From CAZGKX01 sp964525945 (GTDB lineage Bacteria > Pseudomonadota > Gammaproteobacteria > Legionellales > Legionellaceae): a DNA stretch of 36,589 nucleotides. The stretch's first letter is position 1, and each line of letters begins with the position of its first letter. The stretch covers positions 1-36,589 of the forward strand of contig CAZGKX010000022.1 of assembly GCA_964525945.1 (NCBI GenBank). Direction: 5' to 3'. The position numbers and the translations under genes are program-made. Below are positions 1 to 7,556 of the stretch, piece by piece. Under the pieces are notes generated by a model. The model was given only the letters and a program-made list of their open reading frames with translations. It had not been told where the DNA came from and made no database searches.

Positions 1-208
1 TCTCTCGACTCAAGGCTTTCGATATAAGCGTATTTTCTCTAACAAATCAAATTTTCCGGCATTGAGAAACATTTATTTTAAGTAGCTCGGAATAAGTGTC
101 ATTAAGTATTGTTTATCAGATCTGAGCATCATTTTTCGAACTAAATAATTTTATAATTAGGGTGTAATGTAAATTTGCAGCATTTTCTCTGCTTTATATA
201 TAGCCCAC

Positions 209-469
209 TTATGCATCATTTTGTATATAAAATTCATGCAATTTCTTCTGCAATAATTTTCGATCAGGTAACTGAGTTTTATATTCAGCAATAAGTGCGG
301 GGGATGCAGTTCGACTTAAAGAATACTCCACCACCTCGTCATCTTTACTGGCACACAGTAAAATACCAATTGCAGGATTTTCATGAATTTTCTTCACATC
401 TCGATCTAATGATTCTAAATAAAATGACAGCTTACCTAAGTATTCTGGCTCAAACCGCCCTACTTTCAA
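209..469 (-). pseudogene. C-terminal fragment of a YhcG-type (DUF1016) PDDEXK nuclease
   Basis: The reading frame gives about 86 residues matching the end of YhcG/DUF1016 proteins, a PDDEXK-nuclease family often carried on mobile islands. Recognisable pieces are LKVGRFEPEYLGKLSFYLE, the segment HENPAIGILLC and the end around TQLPDRKLLQKKLHEF. Full-length members are about 350 residues, so roughly three quarters of the protein is missing, including the N-terminal domain and part of the nuclease core. Upstream the frame stays open into sequence that looks like the neighbouring antitoxin remnant, so the fragment was probably joined to it by a deletion. No function is expected. Confidence 0.8.
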
Positions 470-497
470 TGACCAGTTAATAAAACGGGGGTTTTGT

Positions 498-683
498 TTA
501 CTCTTGGCGATTTTTAGGTTTGATAATGCTTTTAGAGTGTTTTTCAGAGGATATGCGCAAATCGTGCAGAGCCATTTCTTCAGAAATTAATTGATTAGCC
601 CGCTCGTTAATTTTATTTTTTCGCTCTGGTGTGAGCATTTTCATCTTATCTTTTAATGATTTGGTCACAATTTTTTCACACAT
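498..683 (-). pseudogene. N-terminal fragment of an Xre/HigA-type antitoxin
   Basis: About 40 residues from the ATG at 683 resemble the start of Xre-family antitoxins: a Lys-rich opening, then LTPERKNKINERANQLISEE and HDLRISSEK. In intact relatives the DNA-binding helix-turn-helix follows directly; here the frame departs after SEK and stops. The +1 frame over the same bases reads KALSNLKIA and runs on toward the YhcG remnant, so a frameshift plus deletion is the likely history. It lies 14 bases after the NadS antitoxin gene on the same strand. The family call rests on the short N-terminal pattern only. Confidence 0.6.
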
Positions 684-697
684 GAAATTTAATTTAT

Positions 698-988
698 TTA
701 ACTTGCTAGCGCCGCTAATACATGAGCTGGATCATTACTAATTGCACGTAATAATGCCTTAGCAGGACCAGTAGACTCCCTTCGTCCTTGCTCCCAATTT
801 CTTAATGTTCCTAAGTTCACGTCAATTAAACGGCAAAATTTTTCTTGGGTTAAACCTGTCTTTTTACGAATATCTTTTACATGAACGGCGTCAACCACAA
901 ATTCGCGCGAAGGAGCTCGTTCGCCTTCAATAATTTCATTCATTTGGGTCATGCTTTCATACAATTTTTCAAATAATTTATTATCCAT
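698..988 (-). CDS. NadS-type helix-turn-helix antitoxin
   Basis: A 96-residue protein from ATG 988, chosen because AGGTGG lies just upstream; an in-frame GTG at 997 is the alternative. It looks complete. The C-terminal half holds an Xre-type helix-turn-helix (IRKKTGLTQEKFCRLI followed by GTLRNWEQGRR), typical of NadS/HigA-type antitoxins that bind their own promoter and neutralise a RelE/HigB toxin. The toxin gene lies directly upstream with a 2-base gap, the usual toxin-first order of this family, but that toxin is frameshifted. The antitoxin therefore appears to be an orphan that could still act as a repressor or protect against a related toxin elsewhere. Confidence 0.85.
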   Translation of the reverse strand: MDNKLFEKLYESMTQMNEIIEGERAPSREFVVDAVHVKDIRKKTGLTQEKFCRLIDVNLGTLRNWEQGRRESTGPAKALLRAISNDPAHVLAALAS

Positions 989-990
989 GA

Positions 991-1259
991 TTACCACCTT
1001 TCATTTAATTGACGTAACGCTTTTTTCTGATCCTGAGTTAAATCGTCCTGAATACCTTTTTTATAAATCAGCAAAAGTCTTATTTGTGATGCTGATGTAA
1101 CATGATAATAAATGACTCTGACACCACCTCGTTTGCCTTTTCCTTGAGCAGACCATCGAACTTTTCGTAATCCACCAGTTTGGTGGATTACATCGCCAGC
1201 CAAGGGTTGATCCGCTCCTTCAAATCCTCTGTAAAAATTGGAGTCTCAATGAAAATCAT
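991..1259 (-). pseudogene. Frameshifted RelE/HigB-type toxin
   Basis: The start MIFIETPIFTEDLKERI (from ATG 1259) is in one frame and the rest, AGDVIHQTGGLRKVRWSAQGKGKRGG, is in another; the first frame stops just after the shift. The second part carries the conserved GGLRKxRW and RGGVRVIYY features of RelE/ParE-superfamily mRNA interferases paired with NadS antitoxins. Intact members are about 105-115 residues. Here about a dozen residues between the two parts are missing as well as the frame, so a deletion of non-multiple-of-three length fits. The span is 269 bases, not divisible by three. The toxin should be inactive. Confidence 0.8.
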
Positions 1260-1260
1260 T

Positions 1261-1407
1261 TTATATTCTTTCTAATCCAGGTCGTTCGGATACAGAACCA
1301 CTAATCTTGTCTGTAAAAATTTGCTCACATCCTGATTTTTTTAGCTCATCAAGCTGTAAGTCCAAATTTTGCTCATGCGTTGATACTCTGGCATAACCTA
1401 CTCTCAT
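1261..1407 (-). pseudogene. N-terminal 48 residues of a serine resolvase/invertase
   Basis: From ATG 1407 the minus strand encodes 48 residues beginning MRVGYARVSTHEQNLDLQ and ending at a TAA. This is the start of a Tn3/Hin-type serine recombinase: the catalytic serine is residue 9 in the YARVS motif, and the DKISG...RPGL segment is typical. Full proteins are about 185-200 residues, so the rest of the catalytic domain and the DNA-binding domain are gone. The stop lies 1 base before the ATG of the toxin remnant, so the toxin cassette probably joined here by a recombination that cut the resolvase. Confidence 0.85.
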
Positions 1408-1434
1408 TTTATATCCCTGGCGTCCACAAACCCA

Positions 1435-1851
1435 TTATTTTTCTTCGTCCAAATTAAGCAGCATTGTCTCAAGGTATTCGTTTATTTTTGCATAATCAGC
1501 TTTCGATAGCCCCCTCAAAAGCTGATTATTCAATGCGTCTGCCGCAGTTACCATATCCGTTTCCGTATTTTTTCCCTTTTCAGTGAGATAAATTAAAAAA
1601 ACTCTGCGATCAGTTGGACTTTGTCTGCGTTCTACTAAACCATCGCGCTCCATGCGATCTAAGGTTCGCACCACCGTCGGTTGTTCAATGCCAATAAATT
1701 TTTGTAATTCGGTTTGTGTTTGGCCATCACGTTTAAATAAAGCCATTAGAAAATACGTATATCCATGTGTAATATCATAGGGACTTAATACTTGATTGGC
1801 TTTTTTTTCCAGCATTCGCGCAAGTTTTTTAATTAATGTTGACGTGTACAT
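1435..1851 (-). CDS. MarR-family transcriptional regulator
   Basis: A 138-residue winged-helix repressor of MarR type. The wing region shows the family pattern TQTELQKFIGIEQPTVVRTLDRMERDGLVERRQSPTDRRVFLIYLTEKG at residues about 45-95, flanked by dimerisation helices at both ends. Such proteins usually repress an adjacent divergent gene and are released by a small molecule. The gene is divergent from phzF, and the 83-base gap holds a small inverted repeat over a good promoter, so it likely controls the phzF set. Length is normal and no lesion is visible. The inducer cannot be predicted. Confidence 0.9.
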   Translation of the reverse strand: MYTSTLIKKLARMLEKKANQVLSPYDITHGYTYFLMALFKRDGQTQTELQKFIGIEQPTVVRTLDRMERDGLVERRQSPTDRRVFLIYLTEKGKNTETDMVTAADALNNQLLRGLSKADYAKINEYLETMLLNLDEEK

Positions 1852-1870
1852 AGGGGCTCTGGTTATTTAC

Positions 1871-1905
1871 ATAGCTTGCTATATATTATTAAGACATGAT
1901 AAAAT
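1871..1905 (+). promoter_or_regulatory. Promoter of the phzF set with candidate MarR operator
   Basis: A -35-like TTGCTA (1877-1882) and a -10-like TAAAAT (1900-1905) are separated by 17 bases and point toward phzF at 1935. The inverted repeat ATAGC-TT-GCTAT (1871-1882) covers the -35 box, and ATATAGC (1904-1910) repeats one arm over the -10. This is what a MarR operator would look like, but the match is by eye. Confidence 0.55.
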
Positions 1906-1934
1906 ATAGCATATTTTGCTTTGAGGTGAAATTA

Positions 1935-2720
1935 ATGAAAAAACTAACGCTCTATCAAGTCGATGCATTTGCAACTTCTGTTTTTACCGGAAATCCAGCA
2001 GCTGTTTGTATTTTAGATGCGTGGTTACCCAATAAGAAAATGCAGGCCATTGCTGAAGAAAACAATCTGTCTGAAACTGCTTTTGTTGTTGCCGCAGAAG
2101 GTTCTTATGAAATTCGTTGGTTTACACCCAATACAGAAGTAGATTTATGTGGTCATGCCACTCTGGCAAGTGCATTTGTTTTATTTCACTTGATACAATC
2201 CTCCCAAGAAGAGTTCGTTTTTCAAAGTAAAAGCGGTCCATTACGCGTAAAAAAACAGGCTCATGAACTCATGATGGACTTTCCTGCCCTCCCCTATCAA
2301 CGCATTCAATCCACTTTTGAAATCGAGCAAGCATTGGGCGTTATGCCCGTAGAAATTTATCAAAGTACATTTGATTTATTGTGTATTTTAGAAAAAGAAA
2401 AAGATGTCAAAATAGCAACGCCCAATTTGAATCTCATTCGTCAATGGCCCTATCGCGGCATTATTCTTTCCGCTCAAGGATCACAATCTAACGTCTATTC
2501 GCGCTGCTTTTATCCTGCATGTGATGTGTCGGAAGATCCGGTCACTGGCTCTGCTCACTGTGTCATTGCACCTTATTGGTGCGCACGATTAAATAAAAAA
2601 CGTATTCAAGCCATACAAGGCCTCAAACGCCAAGGTGCTCTCACCTGTAAAATAAAAAACGACCGAGTCTTATTATCAGGGACATGTCATTTGTACTTAA
2701 AAGGTGAGATTTATATTTAA
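1935..2720 (+). CDS. PhzF-family isomerase/epimerase-like protein
   Basis: A 261-residue member of the PhzF family, whose fold resembles diaminopimelate epimerase. The ATG at 1935 is preferred over an upstream in-frame start because GAGGTG sits just before it and the conserved start VDAFATSVFTGNPAAV follows at once. Other marks are NLSETAF with the catalytic Glu, DLCGHATLA, and DPVTGSAHC near residue 200. PhzF itself isomerises a dihydro-hydroxyanthranilate in phenazine synthesis, but most family members act on unknown substrates and no phenazine genes are present here. It is the first gene of a plus-strand run with a cyclodeaminase-like and a dehydratase-like enzyme, which suggests amino-acid-like substrates. 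Confidence 0.9.
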   Translation: MKKLTLYQVDAFATSVFTGNPAAVCILDAWLPNKKMQAIAEENNLSETAFVVAAEGSYEIRWFTPNTEVDLCGHATLASAFVLFHLIQSSQEEFVFQSKSGPLRVKKQAHELMMDFPALPYQRIQSTFEIEQALGVMPVEIYQSTFDLLCILEKEKDVKIATPNLNLIRQWPYRGIILSAQGSQSNVYSRCFYPACDVSEDPVTGSAHCVIAPYWCARLNKKRIQAIQGLKRQGALTCKIKNDRVLLSGTCHLYLKGEIYI

Positions 2721-2811
2721 TACGTTTTTTACATGTCGACCAAAAGCACTTTTAACCGAAGGCTTAACGCGAATTAATCAATTTATCCAACATTACTCGG
2801 AGTAAATAGCC

Positions 2812-3786
2812 ATGCTTTTATTATCTGAACAGGATATCCAATCTTGTATCACCATGCATGATGCCATCAACGCGATGAAAAGTGCTTTTATACAACTATC
2901 AAATCACCAAGCCGTTTTGCCATTAAGAACTACAATTCCTATCAAAAATAAAGACGCAGTCGCATTAAGCATGCCTGCTTTTTTAGAGAAAGAAGCACAA
3001 TTAGGTGTAAAACTTGTAACGGCATTTCCCCATAATAGTCAACGCAATCTTCCAACAATCCATGGGGTGATTGTTCTATTCGACGCCAACACAGGTATAC
3101 CACAAGCATTCATGGATGCCCGCTATTTAACTGCATTACGTACCGGCGCGATTGCAGGACTAGCAACCGATTTGCTCGCAAAAGATGAGGCCACTTCTCT
3201 TGCAGTGATTGGTGCTGGTGCTCAAGCGCCTGCTCAAATTGAAGCGATTTCCTGTGTTCGCAACATCAAAAAAATATATCTTTGGTCACGACAACATGAG
3301 CATACGTTAACATTCGCGAAAACACTCGAACACCGCTTTGAGGTTCATGCGTGTAAAACTGTCGAAGAGAGTGTGCAATCCGCCGATATCATTTGCACTG
3401 TTACACCCAGTGAAGAACCCCTCGTGCATTTTAAAGATGTACAACCAGACGTACACATCAATGCTATGGGATCTCACGCAAAAACCATGCGCGAAATCGA
3501 TAGCGACATCATGCAACGGGCCGCCATTATTGTAGATCAAATCAGCGCTGCTTTATCTGAAGCGGGTGAAATCATCCATGCGATTCAATTACACCTGATT
3601 CAACAAGAAAATCTCACTGAAATCGGTCCATTGATCAATCAGCCAGACGATGTATTGAAGCAAAAAATGACTGTTTTTAAATCAGTTGGACTTGCCATTC
3701 AGGATATTAGTATTGCCAGCTGTGTCTATCAACAGGCAATACAGAAAAAAATAGGCTTTACTTATGCGATAGGAGGCACATCATGA
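2812..3786 (+). CDS. Ornithine cyclodeaminase / mu-crystallin family protein
   Basis: A 324-residue NAD(P)-dependent enzyme of the OCD/mu-crystallin family, normal in length. The start fits CGGAG upstream. The N-terminal half shows MHDAINAMKSAF and the substrate-loop motif TALRTGAIAGLA; the Rossmann motif VIGAGAQAPAQ is near residue 140, followed by SADIICTVTPS and the INAMGSH segment. Family members deaminate ornithine to proline, reduce ketimines, or oxidise amino-acid adducts as in SbnB or EutC. The gene overlaps the next (serine-dehydratase-like) by 4 bases, so the two are translationally coupled and probably act on one pathway. The exact reaction is unknown. Confidence 0.88.
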   Translation: MLLLSEQDIQSCITMHDAINAMKSAFIQLSNHQAVLPLRTTIPIKNKDAVALSMPAFLEKEAQLGVKLVTAFPHNSQRNLPTIHGVIVLFDANTGIPQAFMDARYLTALRTGAIAGLATDLLAKDEATSLAVIGAGAQAPAQIEAISCVRNIKKIYLWSRQHEHTLTFAKTLEHRFEVHACKTVEESVQSADIICTVTPSEEPLVHFKDVQPDVHINAMGSHAKTMREIDSDIMQRAAIIVDQISAALSEAGEIIHAIQLHLIQQENLTEIGPLINQPDDVLKQKMTVFKSVGLAIQDISIASCVYQQAIQKKIGFTYAIGGTS

Positions 3787-4682
3787 AACTTCATATCCAA
3801 ACACCGCTTTTGCAATCACAACAATTAAAAAACCAATGGGGCAAAACCGTTTATTTTAAACTAGAAGCCTTGCAACCCACGGGCTCATTCAAAATTCGCG
3901 GAATTGGGTATTTATGCCAAAAATTAGCATTAGAAGGTGCTTCATCTTTTGTCGCTTCATCCGGAGGTAATGCAGGCATTGCGGTTGCCTATGCTGGAAT
4001 GAAACTAAATAAACCAACGACCATTTTTATTCCTAAAAGTAGCAATCCCATCTACATCAATGCGATTGAGTCATTTGGCGCCACAGTCATTGTCGCCGGT
4101 GAAACAGCGGGCGATGCACAAACCTCTGCAATGGAGTTTTCAAAAACACATGCTGTGCCCTACATTCATCCCTATGATAACCCTGACATTTGGCATGGAC
4201 ATTCAACATTGATTGATGAAATCGCAGCACTTGGTATAAAGCCTGATGCGGTGATTGTTTCTGTCGGAGGTGGTGGATTAGCGTGCGGTGTATTAGAAGG
4301 AATGCATCGACATGGATGGTCAAACACGCCATTTTTTGCCGTTGAAACCATTGGAGCCGATGTCTTTGCTCAATCCATACGAGCAAAAGCTTCCATAAAA
4401 CTTACCAAAATCACCAGCAAGGCAACCAGCTTAGGCGCAACCTACGCAGCGCCAAAACTCTTAGAATGGGCAAAAAAACATCCTATTACCAATATTGTAA
4501 TGGATGATGCCCAAGCAGAGGCCGGCAGTCGCGCATTTGCCCAAGATAAACGCGTATTAGTGGAACTCGCCAGTGGTGCTTCTTTATCCATGGTTTATGA
4601 AAACAACCCTGCTCTTTTTAATTACGAGTCTATTTTGGTGATGGTCTGTGGTGGCATCAATGTTTCTCATTTTTCTATTTGA
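3783..4682 (+). CDS. PLP-dependent serine/threonine dehydratase-like enzyme
   Basis: A 299-residue fold-type II PLP enzyme. The PLP-binding lysine is residue 37 in GSFKIRG, followed by the substrate loop SSGGNAG near residue 60 and the phosphate-binding VGGGGLACG near residue 160. The short length and start LQTPLLQSQQLKNQWGKTVY-like pattern resemble the catabolic serine dehydratases known from animals and some bacteria, which make pyruvate or 2-oxobutyrate and ammonia. A strong AGGAGG precedes the start inside the end of the cyclodeaminase-like gene. A second dehydratase paired with a cyclodeaminase lies at 9445-10401, but that one is of the biosynthetic/EutB-like type and is not a copy. Confidence 0.88.
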   Translation: MKLHIQTPLLQSQQLKNQWGKTVYFKLEALQPTGSFKIRGIGYLCQKLALEGASSFVASSGGNAGIAVAYAGMKLNKPTTIFIPKSSNPIYINAIESFGATVIVAGETAGDAQTSAMEFSKTHAVPYIHPYDNPDIWHGHSTLIDEIAALGIKPDAVIVSVGGGGLACGVLEGMHRHGWSNTPFFAVETIGADVFAQSIRAKASIKLTKITSKATSLGATYAAPKLLEWAKKHPITNIVMDDAQAEAGSRAFAQDKRVLVELASGASLSMVYENNPALFNYESILVMVCGGINVSHFSI

Positions 4683-4744
4683 ACAAAAGCATCATTTTCC
4701 AGATAATCCTTCTATGGAATACACAAGTAACAGAGGGACTTGAT

Positions 4745-5410
4745 ATGAATGGAAACATTGTTTCATCTTGGAAAAGAGATGCAGTGCTTTGCACTATAGT
4801 TAATGAACTTATAGACACTTACCGTTGCCACACCATCATTATCTACGGCTCACGTGCCAGAGGTGATTTTACATTAACCAGTGATTACGATGTTGCAGGT
4901 GCAAGTGACTCCATCTCCGAAAAACAATGGATTGCGCGATTTGATGAAAAACATCAAGTATTCCATGATATTTTCATTTTTCCGGAAACAGAATTAATAA
5001 CACCAAATGAAACGCACTTACAAATGAGTGATGGCGTTGTCCTCTTAGAATCAAATCAGTTTGGTCAGCAATTACTAAAAAAATTACAAATACTTATACA
5101 ACAACCACCCTCTATCACTGATAATGAAATAGCTGGCAGGAAAATGTGGTATAAAAAAATGCTTTCGCGGGCCGAAATAAGTGATATAGAAGGTAAATAT
5201 CGCCAATTATGGACCATCTATACCATTCTCGAAGATTATTTTGTATTTCATAGGCAACGATACCTGGGGCCTAAAAAAGCGTTTCAGTACCTTGAGAAAC
5301 ACGACCCTACTGTTTTCATTTTATTCGAGAACGCGTTAGCGGATGCCAATGACATTGTGCGACTCAAAGTACTGATTCAAACCATCATTAATGATACCTC
5401 CGAAAAATAA
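4745..5410 (+). CDS. Nucleotidyltransferase-domain protein
   Basis: A 221-residue protein; ATG 4745 is chosen because CAGAGGG precedes it, rather than the longer frame that overlaps the dehydratase. The pol-beta-type motif GSRARG is at residues 35-40 with the metal-binding aspartates D47 and D49 (SDYDV). This is the minimal nucleotidyltransferase signature shared by MNT antitoxin-like proteins and aminoglycoside nucleotidyltransferases. The C-terminal 90 residues look helical and contain a conserved-looking QLWTIYTILEDYF patch, like the substrate-binding or HEPN-like half of such proteins. It probably transfers an NMP to a small molecule or protein; the target is not visible. It closes the phzF run, 62 bases after the dehydratase. 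Confidence 0.75.
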   Translation: MNGNIVSSWKRDAVLCTIVNELIDTYRCHTIIIYGSRARGDFTLTSDYDVAGASDSISEKQWIARFDEKHQVFHDIFIFPETELITPNETHLQMSDGVVLLESNQFGQQLLKKLQILIQQPPSITDNEIAGRKMWYKKMLSRAEISDIEGKYRQLWTIYTILEDYFVFHRQRYLGPKKAFQYLEKHDPTVFILFENALADANDIVRLKVLIQTIINDTSEK

Positions 5411-5465
5411 TTTCTCTTTCTGGATATTGCAGGTGACGGGGCTTGCTTTAAAATAACAAAGTATT

Positions 5466-6063
5466 CTACGACGTAACATATTCTCTAAAAAATTTAGCAA
5501 GTCGATTAGGCCTATCAGCATAATAGGATTTAAAAGCTTGCAAATCGACACTCATCATTAAACGATAGCAACCAAATGCACCATAAAAGAAAATTATGTA
5601 ATGAAAAAAATGGATGAGCGATCATTGTCTCACCTAAATCAATGAGTGTCATTTTCTTGGTGGCGAGATCAAACAAAATATTATTACTGTTAAAATCTGG
5701 CTGCACTAATGTTTCCGGGATTTGGTATTGGGATAATAAATCACATTGTTCAGCAACTTGTGGTCTTAGATTATGCAGTATTTTCAGCTCGTTATCCGTC
5801 CTACAGTCGGCTTTTAAAAAATCTACCTGTTTGATAATGTGATCATATACTTTAGAGAATTTATCTGAGCGCCAATCTGGGACGCCTAATGCAAGAAGAG
5901 ATTGTATGTGATCCTCTGTTGATTGTTGCATTGCTGTAAACTCTTTAATAGCTTGACACAATAAATCCGGCTGAAATTCCGTTTTTAGATAGGCGCGCAG
6001 ATTAAGTCCTGCATCTTTCATTAGAAAACAATGAAGACAATCATGACCTTGATTTAACGTTGT
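5466..6063 (-). pseudogene. Truncated, frameshifted aminoglycoside phosphotransferase-family gene
   Basis: The main frame (stop at 5530) has the C-lobe of an APH-type kinase: QPDFNSNNILFD is the catalytic loop with Asp and Asn, and TLIDLGE holds the metal-binding Asp. The ATP-binding N-lobe is absent. Upstream of the first ATG (6021) the same frame continues with NQGHDCLHCFLMKDAG up to the stop codon of the methyltransferase gene, so the break lies exactly at that gene end. Downstream the frame changes after HPFFSLHNFL, and another frame continues with RLMMSVDLQAFKSYYADRPN to a TAG at 5466-5468. Whether that tail belongs to the same ancestral gene is uncertain. Confidence 0.7.
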
Positions 6064-6825
6064 TTATTTCCTGCATTCAAACACAATACTAGAGTCACCT
6101 TCATCAGGGCTGATAGATTTATCAAAAGCTTTAATCATTTTAATTTCTCTGAAACCCACTTCTTTGAGCATACCAGTTAAAACTGATGGATCATCATAAA
6201 GTCGAACATTGAATAACTCAACTTCAGTTTGTACGATCTGCCCTTTATCTACCAGCTCATATCTATCGATAGAATAACAAACACTGTCTTCGTAAGTTGT
6301 TAGCCGATTCCCCAAGATTAAATTATTATCTGGTTTATGGCATACAAGACCTCTCCAAACTCCAAGTTGGCTAGGTACTATTTTAGATGTTTCTGCTTCA
6401 AATAATAAAATCCCCTCATTATTTAAATGATCATAGAAAACCTTCAGTGATTTTTTAACAGAGTCTAAATTAATAATATGTCCAAATGAACCACTGGGAA
6501 TAAAAATCAGGTTATATCTTTGTACTCTATTTAAATCCTCAACAAATCCTTGCCATACTTGTGGCTTGATATTTTGCAATTTTGCTTTGGCATGTAAAGC
6601 ACTAAGCATATGTTCACTGGCATCAAATCCCATTACTTCAAAATTTTCTTGAAGTAATGGAAGTAAAAATCGACCTGAACCGCACATAGGTTCCAGAACA
6701 ACCCCACCCGCATTAAGCACATATGTGCGATAAAATGTATAAGCATCCTCTGGTGGTTGTGGTCTGATTAAATCATAAAATTGTGTACACAAACTAAGAT
6801 AGCTATCTAGTTTTTTTTGACTCAT
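6064..6825 (-). CDS. Class I SAM-dependent methyltransferase
   Basis: A 253-residue methyltransferase. AGGAAA precedes the ATG at 6825 at proper spacing. Motif I is VLEPMCGSGRFLLPLL near residue 45, the acidic residue ending strand 2 is in GFDASEHML, and FIPSGSFGHI follows. The small-molecule methyltransferase fold (Methyltransf_25 type) is clear; the substrate is not. The stop codon is in the same frame as, and directly abuts, the truncated kinase remnant downstream, so one codon separates a complete enzyme from a kinase C-lobe. Length is normal and the C-terminus looks natural, so the enzyme is probably functional. Confidence 0.85.
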   Translation of the reverse strand: MSQKKLDSYLSLCTQFYDLIRPQPPEDAYTFYRTYVLNAGGVVLEPMCGSGRFLLPLLQENFEVMGFDASEHMLSALHAKAKLQNIKPQVWQGFVEDLNRVQRYNLIFIPSGSFGHIINLDSVKKSLKVFYDHLNNEGILLFEAETSKIVPSQLGVWRGLVCHKPDNNLILGNRLTTYEDSVCYSIDRYELVDKGQIVQTEVELFNVRLYDDPSVLTGMLKEVGFREIKMIKAFDKSISPDEGDSSIVFECRK

Positions 6826-6849
6826 CGATAAATTTCCTAAGGACCTTTG

Positions 6850-7453
6850 TCATATTATACAAAGCAATTTTTTACCATCTGCGCGCAATTCACCTGTTGG
6901 TGACACATGTCTATATAAAGTTTGCTTGGTAATTCCAAGTTCTTCACATAAAGGGCCAATTTTAGTCTCACGTTGTCCTATTGAAACCATTGCAAGCCTG
7001 AGTTTCGCTTGGGTCATTTTGTAAGGTCGGCCTCCTTTGCGCCCACACGCTCGAGCCGAGGCCATTCCTGCAAGCGTACGCTCCTTAATCATTTCACGTT
7101 CGAATTCGGAAAGAGCTGCAAAAATACCAAAGACCAATTTACCAGCGGCCGTTGTTGTATCAATTGCTGCACCGTGGCCGGAAAGTACTTTTAATCCAAT
7201 ATTTCTTGCTGTTAAATCATGCACTGTGTTAACCAGATGGTGAAGATTACGTCCTAAACGATCTAATTTCCATACAATTAACGTATCTCCCTCCCGTAAA
7301 GCCTTCAAACAATTTTGTAGTCCGGAGCGCTCATCAGACTTACCTGAAGCATGATCTTGATAAATGAATTCTTCTTTCACGCCTTCTACTAATAAAGCAT
7401 CACGTTGTAGATGATCCATCTGCCTTTGAAACCCGGACATAACCAATGAGCAT
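6850..7453 (-). pseudogene. Frameshifted Tn3-type serine resolvase
   Basis: The start MLIGYVRVSKADG from ATG 7453 carries the catalytic serine, but that frame stops within 10 codons of the break near 7415. The rest is open in the next frame: HLQRDALLVEGV, WKLDRLGRNLHHLV, the GKLVFGIFAALSEFEREMI helix, GRKGGRP, and a C-terminal helix-turn-helix ending LYRHVSPTGELRADGKKLL. This is a near-complete TnpR/Pin-like recombinase that differs from intact relatives only by a small deletion at KADG. No transposase, terminal repeat or res site is visible nearby, so it is a remnant of a lost element. The recombinase is not expected to be made in active form. Confidence 0.88.
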
Positions 7454-7556
7454 ATTTTATCCTTAACAATTGAGAAGCGCGGCTAATCCATACAAGAATT
7501 ATCAATTATTTTAAACTGAACTCTTTTAATTACATAATCAGTCAACCCATTGTAAA

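Noticed and set aside
1896..1934. Longer phzF start adding 13 residues
   Set aside because: It overlaps the -10 box and lacks a ribosome site; the ATG at 1935 has GAGGTG and begins at the conserved domain edge.
1935..2720. Phenazine biosynthesis locus
   Set aside because: PhzF-family proteins are widespread, and no phzA/B/C/D/E/G-like gene is present in the window.
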